Positions 6,144 through 13,031 of a stretch of 13,697 nucleotides of DNA are shown piece by piece. The notes under the pieces are model-generated. The model ran no database searches. It saw only the letters and a list, made by a program, of their open reading frames with translations, and had not been told where the DNA came from. This stretch comes from BTQM01 sp036985875 (lineage in GTDB: Bacteria > Patescibacteriota > Minisyncoccia > Phycocordibacterales > UBA1539), in contig BTQM01000021.1 of the NCBI GenBank assembly GCA_036985875.1, positions 1-13,697 on the forward strand. Direction: 5' to 3'. The first letter of the stretch is position 1; each line of letters begins with the position of its first letter. The position numbers were made by a program, and so were the translations under genes.

Positions 6144-6151
6144 AAAACACC

Positions 6152-7252
6152 ATGAAGCTGGAATGTATAAAAGAAAAAATCAAAGCGTACGTTTCTCTCG
6201 CTGACAAAACCACCAGCAAAAATACTACGTTGCCAATATTAGAATCCATTCTGTTGATTGCTAAAAACAAGACGCTGAGAATAATATCAACAAATCTTGA
6301 TGTGGGTGTGGAGTTTGAAATGTCTGCCAAGGTGGAAAAAGAAGGTCGTGTAGCGGTACCCGGGTCTGTGTTGAGCAATACTCTCGCATGTTTGCCTGAC
6401 GAAAAAAATCTCTCTCTGGATCTAGTGAATGAAAATTTATTGATAGCAACAAAAAACAACTCGATTTTAATAAAGAGCTATCAGTCGGATGACTTCCCGA
6501 CGCTCCCAAAAATAAAAAACGGTGAATCGTTCACCGTTTCCGCAAAAAAACTGCTTACGGGAATTAAATCAGTATGGTACAGTTCCTCTGTTTCCGACAT
6601 AAAACCGGAAATATCAAGCGTATTCATATATCCGGAGAGCGACCATCTCGTTTTTGTGGCGACAGACTCATTTCGTTTAGCTGAAAAGAGAGTACTGCAG
6701 AAAGGAATAGTACACTTCTCGGGCATCATCATGCCGTTTAAAAACATAAGCGAGATCATTAGAGTGTTTGAAGAAATAGAAGGAGATATTGATATTACAT
6801 TCAACAAAAACCAAATATCATTTTACGGCAACGGTGTGTATCTCACATCCAGAGTGATAGACGGCATTTTCCCCGACTACAAACAAATAATTCCAAAAGA
6901 AAGCTCCGCGGAGGCAGTGATGTTGAAACAAGACCTAATGGACTCACTGAAGATCGCCAATATCTTTTCAGACAAGTTTAACAGGGTCAATATAGAGTTG
7001 GATCCCCAACACAAAACATTTGAACTGAACTCCAAAAACGAAACTGGCGAGAACACAACAAACATTAAGGCAACGCTTTCGGGAGACAGCGCGAGGGCGA
7101 GCTTCAACTACAGGTACATAATGGACTGCTTCCAATCCATAGGAAGCGACAGCGTTGCCATACAATTTTCTGAATCAGAAGGCAATAAAATGATGATAAG
7201 GGGCGTGGGCGACAACTCGTTCTTTTACCTTGTTATGCCGATACACAAATAA
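6152..7252 (+). CDS. dnaN: DNA polymerase III beta subunit (sliding clamp)
   Basis: The 366-residue protein forms the ring-shaped dimer that tethers DNA polymerase III to DNA and docks other replication and repair factors. Hallmarks are TLPILESILL (26-35) in the first clamp domain, ATDSFRLAEKRV (170-181) at the inter-domain region, the GIFPDYKQIIP segment (238-248), FNYRYIMDCFQ (318-328), and a C-terminal FFYLVMPIH (357-365) that corresponds to the usual YLxMPxR/K end near the partner-binding pocket. Length is typical. The ATG at 6152 has no Shine-Dalgarno, but a perfect TATAAT stands eight bases upstream. It is followed after 34 bases by a small DciA-like gene on the same strand; recF is not present here. 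Confidence 0.97.
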   Translation: MKLECIKEKIKAYVSLADKTTSKNTTLPILESILLIAKNKTLRIISTNLDVGVEFEMSAKVEKEGRVAVPGSVLSNTLACLPDEKNLSLDLVNENLLIATKNNSILIKSYQSDDFPTLPKIKNGESFTVSAKKLLTGIKSVWYSSSVSDIKPEISSVFIYPESDHLVFVATDSFRLAEKRVLQKGIVHFSGIIMPFKNISEIIRVFEEIEGDIDITFNKNQISFYGNGVYLTSRVIDGIFPDYKQIIPKESSAEAVMLKQDLMDSLKIANIFSDKFNRVNIELDPQHKTFELNSKNETGENTTNIKATLSGDSARASFNYRYIMDCFQSIGSDSVAIQFSESEGNKMMIRGVGDNSFFYLVMPIHK

Positions 7253-7286
7253 AGACTCCTCGGCTCGGCGGAGAGCGAAACAAAAC

Positions 7287-7550
7287 ATGTCAATTCAAAG
7301 CATAGCAGTTTTTTTGGAAAGATTTAAAAACCTCGCTCCGCCGTATATGGCTGTTCGTGAAATGGTAATCATTGTGGTTAAACAGGAAACAGGAATTCAT
7401 ATAAACAAAAGAGACGTATCCGTTCAAAACAACACTGTTTATATTAAGGTGAAGCCCCTTTTAAAAAACGAGATATTCATCCACAAAATGGAGATATTGG
7501 ACGAGCTAAAAAAGAACCTGAAAGAAAAAGCACCCAAAAACATTTTATAG
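7287..7550 (+). CDS. Small DciA/DUF721-like protein (putative helicase-loading factor)
   Basis: The 87-residue product is predicted to start with helices (IQSIAVFLERFKNLAPPYMAVREMV in two halves, about 3-33), then two beta-strands (HINKRDVSVQNN; TVYIKVKP, about 38-57) and a final Lys/Glu-rich helix (63-80). The pattern of a strand with alternating hydrophobics, then a short turn, then an ExxxxKxEIL helix resembles the KH-like core of DUF721/DciA. DciA proteins help load the replicative helicase in bacteria lacking DnaC/DnaI. It lies 34 bases after dnaN, so it is probably co-transcribed. The frame opens further upstream (7230) inside dnaN, but ATG 7287 avoids that overlap. The conserved Trp often seen in DUF721 is absent. 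The assignment rests on pattern and neighbourhood and is not certain. Confidence 0.6.
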   Translation: MSIQSIAVFLERFKNLAPPYMAVREMVIIVVKQETGIHINKRDVSVQNNTVYIKVKPLLKNEIFIHKMEILDELKKNLKEKAPKNIL

Positions 7551-7556
7551 TTCTTA

Positions 7557-7644
7557 GGGCTTGTCAAAAAATCTCCCCGCACCATAAATCTTTCAGATCC
7601 CCCCGACAAGTTCTGGGTTTGCGCAATAGTGTGTACCCCAGAAC
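7557..7644. repeat. Two overlapping hairpins between convergent genes
   Basis: GGGCTTGTC (7557-7565) can pair with GACAAGTTC (7605-7613, two G-T wobbles). GTTCTGGG (7610-7617) pairs exactly with CCCAGAAC (7637-7644) around a 19-nt loop containing the palindrome TTGCGCAA. The stems share 7610-7613 and exclude each other. Neither is followed by a T-run, so their role as terminators for the converging transcripts is uncertain. Confidence 0.4.
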
Positions 7645-7645
7645 C

Positions 7646-10183
7646 TTAAAAAGGTGTGTTTTTAATTTTAAAAATAACAACCGAAGAACCTTTGTTCAAC
7701 ACGGAATCATACCCGACCGCTTTTAATTGGTTGGTTTCCTTTATGTTTCCAACCTCGCTTGGAACAAAAGCAAAATTGAACGGAGGGGTTTTTGACGTTC
7801 CCAGGAAAACCTCGTTTACAAAGAAATCAACACGCGAAAGAGGGAATGCTCCACGACCCTCTATGACGACGGCGATCTTGCTGTTGCCATCAAACACCCT
7901 GCCTGTCGCCGGGGAAACAACCACAACTTTGGGCGAGAGTTTCTCGGTGTGAACGTCGTCATACTCTTTTGGTATGTCGCCCGCAGCTTCTTCTTTTATG
8001 TTCCGGTTTTCCACCCACTTCCTTACGGAACTCTCCCATAAGTCAAACTGCGAATCATTTTCCGGTTGCTCCGGAATGGGGCCGCGGGGATCTTTTTTAT
8101 CAATCCAGCGCAAAATAGTGTGCACTTGAGTGAGCACGTGCTCTTCCTTGAGCTCTTTCGGAGTGCGCTCCGTAGCTAACTTTCCTGAAATACTGTCCAC
8201 GAAATACAGTTCGTTTCCCTGCCATATTCCGCGAAGGACTGGCTTTAACCCAACCTCGTCGATCTTTTTTAGTCTGGTAAATTTTTCCTCAGGCAAGTCT
8301 CTCAAAATCTCTTGCATAAAGGTGTTCCACATGGGGGCAACCACAAAGCCCGCAACCTTTTTTTCCATGGAGGAATTGTCGTTGTTGCCAGCCCATGCAC
8401 CAAGTGCAAACGACGGTGTGTACCCTATGATCCATGCGTCGCGATATTCGTTCGTAGTACCAGTTTTTGCCGCAACGTCTCTCCCTTCAAAATATAGAGG
8501 GGAACGTTCTCCAAATGCAGGCGCTCGCGCGACATTGTCCGAAAGAATATCAGTTATTTGAAGCGCTATGCGTTCGGGAATAACACGCCTTGGCACAGGG
8601 GAGAACTCTTCCAACACTGTGCCGCTTTTGTTTTCAACTCTTAATATCTTCTCATAAGCGTTTCTCACCCCCTTGTTTGCGAACACGGAGTATGCACTCG
8701 TTATGTCCAGAAGAGACACCTCTCCGCCCCCCAGCACCAATGTCAGTCCGTACCTGTTTGGGTCAGAAAGGCTTGTTATGCCCATCTTCTGCGCTGTTTC
8801 CAATGAATCCCTTAATCCCGCCAAGTAAAGCGTTTTTATTGCGGGAATGTTTATGGATTGCGCGAGGGCGTCTCTCAACATTACCGGCCCCCGGAAGAGA
8901 TTGTCATAGTTGCTTGGCATATAGCAATCTCTCGGATCAACTTCGCTGGAGAGAGGCTTGCCTTCGGAATCACACGTTGTCTGAAATTGTGTCTGTAGAT
9001 CAAACACCACGGTTTCGGGGGTGTACCCTCTCATGAACGCCGTTGCGTACACGAATGGCTTGAACGCGGAACCAGGTTGCCTATTGGCAGCCAGAGTTAC
9101 ATTGAAATTACCCTCATTTTCCGCACTGAAATAATCACGGGAGCCGACCATGACAAGAATCTGTCCAGTCTGGGGATCTATGCCCACCATTCCAGCATTC
9201 TTTGCGTTAAATTTTTCCTCGTTTTCATCCGCGAATTTTTTGACGATCTCCTCTGCTTTTTGTTGCAATTTGTAATCAAGTGTTGTGATCACCTTAAGGC
9301 CGCCTTCCTGCACTGCTTTTTCTCCGTATTTTTCCACCAGATATTCTCTTACCCACACGACGAAATGAGGAGCTTTAATTCCATAAGGGTCTTGTGGGAG
9401 AAATTCAATCTTGTTGTCAAGCGCAGCGATGTACTCATCTTGAGAGATAAAACCAAGCTCCCTCATTCTTTGGAGGACGAGATTTTTTCTCTTTTCCAGC
9501 ATATCCCTGTTGTTCCCATAGGGAGAATAGTACGTGGGGGCTTGCGGGAGGGACGCGATATATGCGCTCTCTGATAGCGTCAAGTCTCTCGCACTTTTGC
9601 CGAAGAATGCCAAACTTGCCTCCTCTATCCCATAAATATTTCCTCCGTACGGCGACTCATTCAAGTAAAGCGTGAGAATCTCTTCTTTGCTCAAAACCCT
9701 CTCGAGCTTAATGGACAAGACCCACTCTTTCAGTTTTCTTGATATTTTTTTCTCCGGAGTGAGAAGTATGTTTTTTACCACTTGCTGGGTAATAGTTGAT
9801 CCCCCTTGGGAATATGTGAGTGTTCCCAGATTTACTAGCGTTGCACGCAGAAATGCTTTCGGCTTTACTCCTTTATGCTCATAAAATTCTGCATCTTCGA
9901 TCGCCACGGTAGCATTTTTCATGAACCTTGATATTTCATTGAATGGCACGATCGTCCTCTTTGTATTTTCGTGGATGTCGTAGAGAAGCACTTCTCCCGT
10001 CCTGTCGTATATTTTTGTTGATTGGGCCACACGCCTCTCGTTAAAAGAGTCAAAGTCGGGTATTTTGATGGTAGCTATCCACAACGCGAAAATCCCGGTT
10101 GTCACAAAACCGAGGGAAACAAAAGCTAACAGCATGTTTTTTATGAAATGAGCCTTTCTTTTTCTCTTTTTTCTTCCCACCAT
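7646..10183 (-). CDS. Class A penicillin-binding protein (PBP1A family)
   Basis: This bifunctional enzyme polymerises lipid II glycan strands and cross-links peptides outside the inner membrane. From ATG 10183 it has 845 residues. A basic cytoplasmic tip (GRKKRKRK) and one membrane helix (about 15-40) come first. The GT51 glycosyltransferase shows EDAEFYEHKG (96-105, catalytic Glu96), GGSTITQQ (127-134) and YLNESPYGG. The transpeptidase shows SAFK (372-375, nucleophile Ser372), SIN (443-445) and KTGT (573-576). A C-terminal Ig-like beta domain starts near 752. The frame extends to a TTG at 10219, but that TTG is the -35 of a promoter whose -10 ends eight bases before ATG 10183, so the shorter start is chosen. 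Divergent from tyrS, convergent with the dnaN unit. Confidence 0.95.
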   Translation of the reverse strand: MVGRKKRKRKAHFIKNMLLAFVSLGFVTTGIFALWIATIKIPDFDSFNERRVAQSTKIYDRTGEVLLYDIHENTKRTIVPFNEISRFMKNATVAIEDAEFYEHKGVKPKAFLRATLVNLGTLTYSQGGSTITQQVVKNILLTPEKKISRKLKEWVLSIKLERVLSKEEILTLYLNESPYGGNIYGIEEASLAFFGKSARDLTLSESAYIASLPQAPTYYSPYGNNRDMLEKRKNLVLQRMRELGFISQDEYIAALDNKIEFLPQDPYGIKAPHFVVWVREYLVEKYGEKAVQEGGLKVITTLDYKLQQKAEEIVKKFADENEEKFNAKNAGMVGIDPQTGQILVMVGSRDYFSAENEGNFNVTLAANRQPGSAFKPFVYATAFMRGYTPETVVFDLQTQFQTTCDSEGKPLSSEVDPRDCYMPSNYDNLFRGPVMLRDALAQSINIPAIKTLYLAGLRDSLETAQKMGITSLSDPNRYGLTLVLGGGEVSLLDITSAYSVFANKGVRNAYEKILRVENKSGTVLEEFSPVPRRVIPERIALQITDILSDNVARAPAFGERSPLYFEGRDVAAKTGTTNEYRDAWIIGYTPSFALGAWAGNNDNSSMEKKVAGFVVAPMWNTFMQEILRDLPEEKFTRLKKIDEVGLKPVLRGIWQGNELYFVDSISGKLATERTPKELKEEHVLTQVHTILRWIDKKDPRGPIPEQPENDSQFDLWESSVRKWVENRNIKEEAAGDIPKEYDDVHTEKLSPKVVVVSPATGRVFDGNSKIAVVIEGRGAFPLSRVDFFVNEVFLGTSKTPPFNFAFVPSEVGNIKETNQLKAVGYDSVLNKGSSVVIFKIKNTPF

Positions 10184-10191
10184 TTTATTGA

Positions 10192-10219
10192 ATACTACCA
10201 CATCTTGAACCCATCTCAA
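10192..10219 (-). promoter_or_regulatory. PBP gene promoter, extended -10, predicted leaderless
   Basis: On the minus strand: -35 TTGAGA (10219-10214), a 16-bp spacer ending in TGG, and -10 TAGTAT (10197-10192), which with the TGG forms an extended -10. Eight bases then lead to ATG 10183. This decides the start codon of the PBP gene. Confidence 0.5.
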
Positions 10220-10336
10220 AAATCAACGAAACCCAAGCCAATTGATGCAAAAACGCAAAAGTGAAAATTTAAGCGGTTATTTTTTAGATGGGCCCAAAGA
10301 CAAAGAACGGTAATTGTGATAGATTTTAATGTATAT

Positions 10337-11737
10337 ATGAAATCCGACGCAAACACAATAGAAGAACTTTTTAGCCGCGGCGTTGGAGAGTTTATTGATC
10401 CGGGAGGCGTTTTCAAAGAAAAACTTCTTAAAAAATCAAAAGGAGAATATTCGAATGACATCATCATTAAATTCGGCATAGATCCGACACAGCCGGATAT
10501 TCACTTGGGTCATGCGGCGGTGTTTCGCAAACTCCGTCAGTTTCAAGATCTTGGGTGCAAGGTGGTATTTTTGGTGGGCGACTTTACGGCGAACATAGGC
10601 GACCCAACGGGCAAAAACAAAGTAAGACCCAGCATAGAGCAGAAAGAAATTGAGGCAAACATGGCGACGTATCTCAAGCAGGTGGGGAAGATCCTTCAGA
10701 CGGACGAAGAGGTGTTTTCGTGGATAAAAAACTCCGATTGGTTTTACAGCGTTTCGGACCTAATGGTTGAGGAGAAAAGTGTTCGGATACAAGGCAAGGA
10801 CGAAAAAGGCAACGATTCTTCCATCCAAGTTTCCGCCAATTCACATATAGGGAAAGCGGCACTTTATAGCGCAACGAGAATGCAAAAAACACATCTCAAA
10901 AAAGAAGAGATGCACGACATAACCCTGCGTGGCTTGCTCTGGACGCTTGGGCACATCACCCACGCGCGGCTTATAGAGCGGGATATGTTCCAGGAGCGCA
11001 TAAAAAAAGGGGAGGAGCTGTATATGCACGAAATGCTTTATCCAATCCTGCAAGGCATTGACTCACTTTTTATTGCAAAGATATATGGGAGCTGCGATCT
11101 TGAGATCGGTGGCACCGATCAAGTATTCAACATGCTGATGGGAAGAGATGTGATGAAAATAAACAAACGGGAACAGCAATCGGTGCTCTCCATCAAACTC
11201 CTTGAGGGTACGGACGGCAAAGAGAAGATGAGTAAGAGCTTGGGCAACTACATCGCCATCACCGATGAGCCGAACGATATGTACGGCAAAGTAATGTCCG
11301 TACCGGATGCGTCGATCATGAACTATTTTGAACTCTGCACCTACACGCCGAGGAGTGAAATTGAAAAGATGAAAAACATTATTGAAAAAGGAGGTACAAA
11401 CCTGCGCGACAAGAAAATGGAACTCGCGCGGCGTATCGTTGCTTTGTATCATGGCGAAGAGCAGGCGCAAAAAGCACAGAAGGACTTTATTGCGGCGTTT
11501 CAAAAAGGGGGAGTGCCGGAAGAGATAGAAGAGGTCGCGGCGGAGAAAAAAGAAAAACTGTCGGACATACTTTTAAAAAACGGTTTTGTGAGATCAAAAA
11601 CAGAATTTAGGCGGCTTATTAAAGAAGGAGCGATCAAGTTTGCGGACGGCAGCAAGGTGGAGGACGAGCACTATGCACTGGAGGAAGACGGTGTGTTTAA
11701 AGTGGGGAAGAAGCGGTTCGTGCGAATAGTAGTCTGA
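10337..11737 (+). CDS. tyrS: Tyrosyl-tRNA synthetase with an internal insertion
   Basis: The 466-residue class I enzyme charges tRNA-Tyr. It has KFGIDPTQPDIHLGHA (45-60) with the HIGH-type HLGH at 56-59, GDFTANIGDPTG (81-92), HEMLYPILQGIDS (231-243), EIGGTDQVFN (256-265), the KMSKS loop at 297-301 and a C-terminal S4 RNA-binding domain (about 406-466). Between NSDWFYSVSD (132-141) and HARLIERDMF (209-218) lie roughly 65 residues where bacterial relatives I know have about 15, so some 50 are inserted ahead of the tyrosine/tRNA-contacting region. The frame extends to a GTG at 10316, but ATG 10337 is preferred: TTTAAT (10325-10330, five of six to the -10 consensus) stands six bases before it, although no -35 is evident. 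The gene stands alone, divergent from the PBP gene. Confidence 0.96.
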   Translation: MKSDANTIEELFSRGVGEFIDPGGVFKEKLLKKSKGEYSNDIIIKFGIDPTQPDIHLGHAAVFRKLRQFQDLGCKVVFLVGDFTANIGDPTGKNKVRPSIEQKEIEANMATYLKQVGKILQTDEEVFSWIKNSDWFYSVSDLMVEEKSVRIQGKDEKGNDSSIQVSANSHIGKAALYSATRMQKTHLKKEEMHDITLRGLLWTLGHITHARLIERDMFQERIKKGEELYMHEMLYPILQGIDSLFIAKIYGSCDLEIGGTDQVFNMLMGRDVMKINKREQQSVLSIKLLEGTDGKEKMSKSLGNYIAITDEPNDMYGKVMSVPDASIMNYFELCTYTPRSEIEKMKNIIEKGGTNLRDKKMELARRIVALYHGEEQAQKAQKDFIAAFQKGGVPEEIEEVAAEKKEKLSDILLKNGFVRSKTEFRRLIKEGAIKFADGSKVEDEHYALEEDGVFKVGKKRFVRIVV

Positions 11738-11781
11738 AGGTGGTACAAAAAACACTGTTTACAATGAGAGAGGGTAAAACT

Positions 11782-11799
11782 CTGTGGATAACCTGTGGA
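11782..11799. promoter_or_regulatory. Perfect DnaA box with an adjacent half-repeat
   Basis: TGTGGATAA (11783-11791) is the exact complement of the consensus DnaA box TTATCCACA. The heptamer CTGTGGA occurs at 11782-11788 and again at 11793-11799, an 11-nt period. It lies in the 76-base gap between the convergent tyrS and ruvC genes, about 5.9 kb from the end of dnaA, and is the only perfect box I found in the intergenic regions. Confidence 0.6.
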
Positions 11800-11813
11800 C
11801 TGAGATGTGTTCC

Positions 11814-12311
11814 CTAGAAACCCTTGTTTCTAGCCGCGATAGAAGCGGAGCATGTAAGTCCTATGGCGATAGCGTCTATTTCGTCGTCGGAGGTGATGTC
11901 GTCACTTAGCTTTATGAGTTGGCGTACCATGGAGGCAACCTGGTCTTTGTTTGCTCTCCCGTATCCCGCCACCGCTATTTTCACTTGAAGAGGGGTGTAT
12001 TCGCAGACGTCAAGTCCCACCACTGCGGCTTGATGGATCATGACCCCGCGCGCTTCCGCCACTCTCATGACGGTTTTTTGGTTGCTGTGCAGAAAGAGCG
12101 CCTCAATTGCAAGTATCTCGGGAGAGTATGCGGCAACAATCCTTTTTATTTCTTCTCCTATTAGCAAAAGCCGCTCATGGAAGGGCATGGTCGAGGGTGT
12201 TTTGAAACAGTGCGAATAGAGCAGAGCTTCATGCCCCGTACCTGCATCGGGGCGCTCCAGTACGGCAATACCCACTCGTTCAAATCCCGGATCTATTGCA
12301 AGAATGCGCAT
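11814..12311 (-). CDS. ruvC: Holliday junction endonuclease RuvC
   Basis: The 165-residue nuclease resolves four-way junctions made in recombination and fork repair, normally with RuvAB. It has the RNase H-like fold with acidic active-site residues D7 (LAIDPG), E70 (ILAIEALFL) and the C-terminal pair D143/D146 (SDDEIDAIAIGLT). Between them runs the DNA-binding helix region VKIAVAGYGRANKDQVASMV (110-129), typical of the family. Length is normal. It lies 44 bases downstream of yebC on the same strand, the common yebC-ruvC order, and probably shares its transcript. ruvA and ruvB do not follow; the next gene is the convergent tyrS. Confidence 0.96.
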   Translation of the reverse strand: MRILAIDPGFERVGIAVLERPDAGTGHEALLYSHCFKTPSTMPFHERLLLIGEEIKRIVAAYSPEILAIEALFLHSNQKTVMRVAEARGVMIHQAAVVGLDVCEYTPLQVKIAVAGYGRANKDQVASMVRQLIKLSDDITSDDEIDAIAIGLTCSASIAARNKGF

Positions 12312-12355
12312 AATGCATAACTTATAACAAATAATTTGTCGTCAGTAACAAAGGG

Positions 12356-12886
12356 TTATTCAGCGTTCGTATATACTCCCTGTATATCGTCATTATCCTC
12401 AAGTTCGTCAACAATATTTTGAAGTTTCTCTTTTTCTTCGTCGGTGATGGAGGTCATGGACTTTGCTTCCCAACCGCCATCTGTTTTTTCAAATGCCCAA
12501 CTTGCCGCTCCCATGGCAGCAAGGGAAAGCCCGTTTTTTGACAATATGTGCTTTACCTCGGCGGAGGTTCTGTTTTTGTTGTCGGTGAGCCCTTCAATGA
12601 TCATTGCACACCCCCCCGGTCCATACGCTTCGTAGAGCACCGGCTCCATCTGCGCCATGTCGCCCCCGGCGCCTTTTTTGACTGCGCGATCAATATTATC
12701 AGAGGGCATGTTTTCTTTCCGAGCCTTTTCTATCGCGGTACGAACCCCAGGCGCGTTTATGTCGCCTCCTGCCTTTTTTGACTCCACGGCGATCAAGCGC
12801 GCAAGTTTTGAAAATACTTTACTTTTCTGTGCATCGCTTGCTGCCTTCTTATGTTTTATCTTTGACCATTTGTTGTGTCCTGACAT
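12356..12886 (-). CDS. yebC: Short YebC/PmpR/TACO1-family protein
   Basis: At 176 residues this is much shorter than the usual 240-250. The N-terminus is canonical: MSGHNKWSKIKHKKAASDAQK (domain 1, about 1-75, with the ENMPSDNIDRAVKKG helix region). It is followed by the second conserved block YEAYGPGGCAMIIEGLTDNKNRT (85-107). After ASWAFEK (128-134) the chain jumps within a few residues to the family's end, VDELEDNDDIQGVYTNAE (159-176). About 70 residues that form much of one C-terminal lobe in E. coli YebC are missing, with no frameshift in the DNA. Family members were described as transcription regulators, and newer work ties YebC/TACO1 proteins to translation of proline-rich stretches. 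It heads the yebC-ruvC unit. Confidence 0.93.
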   Translation of the reverse strand: MSGHNKWSKIKHKKAASDAQKSKVFSKLARLIAVESKKAGGDINAPGVRTAIEKARKENMPSDNIDRAVKKGAGGDMAQMEPVLYEAYGPGGCAMIIEGLTDNKNRTSAEVKHILSKNGLSLAAMGAASWAFEKTDGGWEAKSMTSITDEEKEKLQNIVDELEDNDDIQGVYTNAE

Positions 12887-12891
12887 GATTT

Positions 12892-12940
12892 AGTTTGGCT
12901 AGCTTAATTAGCTTCACTAGCTTGGTAAGCTTTGAAGCTC
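12892..12940 (-). repeat. 9-nt tandem repeat that folds into a hairpin, yebC leader
   Basis: AGCTT-like units start at 12892 (AGTTT), 12901, 12910, 12919, 12928 and 12936 (AGCTC), spaced 9, 9, 9, 9 and 8 nt. Part of the array also folds: AGCTTCA (12910-12916) with TGAAGCT (12933-12939), enclosing AGCTT (12919-12923), loop GGT, AAGCT (12927-12931). The array lies between the predicted yebC start point and its ATG. In the yebC frame it meets a stop directly upstream of the ATG, so it is not coding. Confidence 0.6.
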
Positions 12941-12952
12941 GTTGTTTCTCTC

Positions 12953-12981
12953 AACATACCACACTTTGCTGCCATTGACAA
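12953..12981 (-). promoter_or_regulatory. yebC-ruvC promoter with extended -10
   Basis: On the minus strand: -35 TTGTCA (12981-12976), 17 bp ending in TGG, and -10 TATGTT (12958-12953). Transcription would begin near 12946 and give a leader of about 60 nt that includes the 9-nt repeat. Confidence 0.5.
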
Positions 12982-13004
12982 ATTTGATACGCCGTGATTA
13001 TATA
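12975..13004 (+). promoter_or_regulatory. Promoter of the terminal membrane-protein gene
   Basis: A perfect -35 TTGACA (12975-12980), 18 bp, and TATATA (12999-13004) precede the gene; the leader would be about 30 nt. The -35 overlaps that of the divergent yebC promoter by all but one base. Confidence 0.45.
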
Positions 13005-13031
13005 TGATCAGATGTTTTTTTGAACATATAG

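Larger units (their letters stand above)
5893..6151. other. dnaA-dnaN intergenic region, candidate oriC
   Basis: This 259-base gene-free gap has what an origin needs. The core TGTTGATA appears at 5913-5920 and 5947-5954, and its complement TATCAACA at 6080-6087, one base from the DnaA core TATCCACA, which itself occurs at 6088-6095. On the right lies an A+T-rich tract (6100-6148) with a direct repeat ATATCTATT (6113-6121 and 6127-6135, 14-nt period). A 9-bp inverted repeat lies at 6037-6079. Origins in dnaA-dnaN gaps are well established in other bacteria. That this is the functional origin is inference. Confidence 0.6.

Noticed and set aside
9077..9574. 165-codon plus-strand ORF inside the PBP gene
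   Set aside because: Antisense to the conserved GT/TP region; cysteine/phenylalanine-rich composition typical of shadow frames.
10184..10219. TTG start extending the PBP protein by 12 residues
   Set aside because: The TTG is the first half of a good -35 and the implied residues lie upstream of the predicted transcript start; ATG 10183 gives the usual basic cytoplasmic N-terminus.
12327..12339. ACAAAT-A-ATTTGT palindrome between yebC and ruvC
   Set aside because: Six A+T pairs with a one-base loop; no T-run and expected by chance in such sequence.
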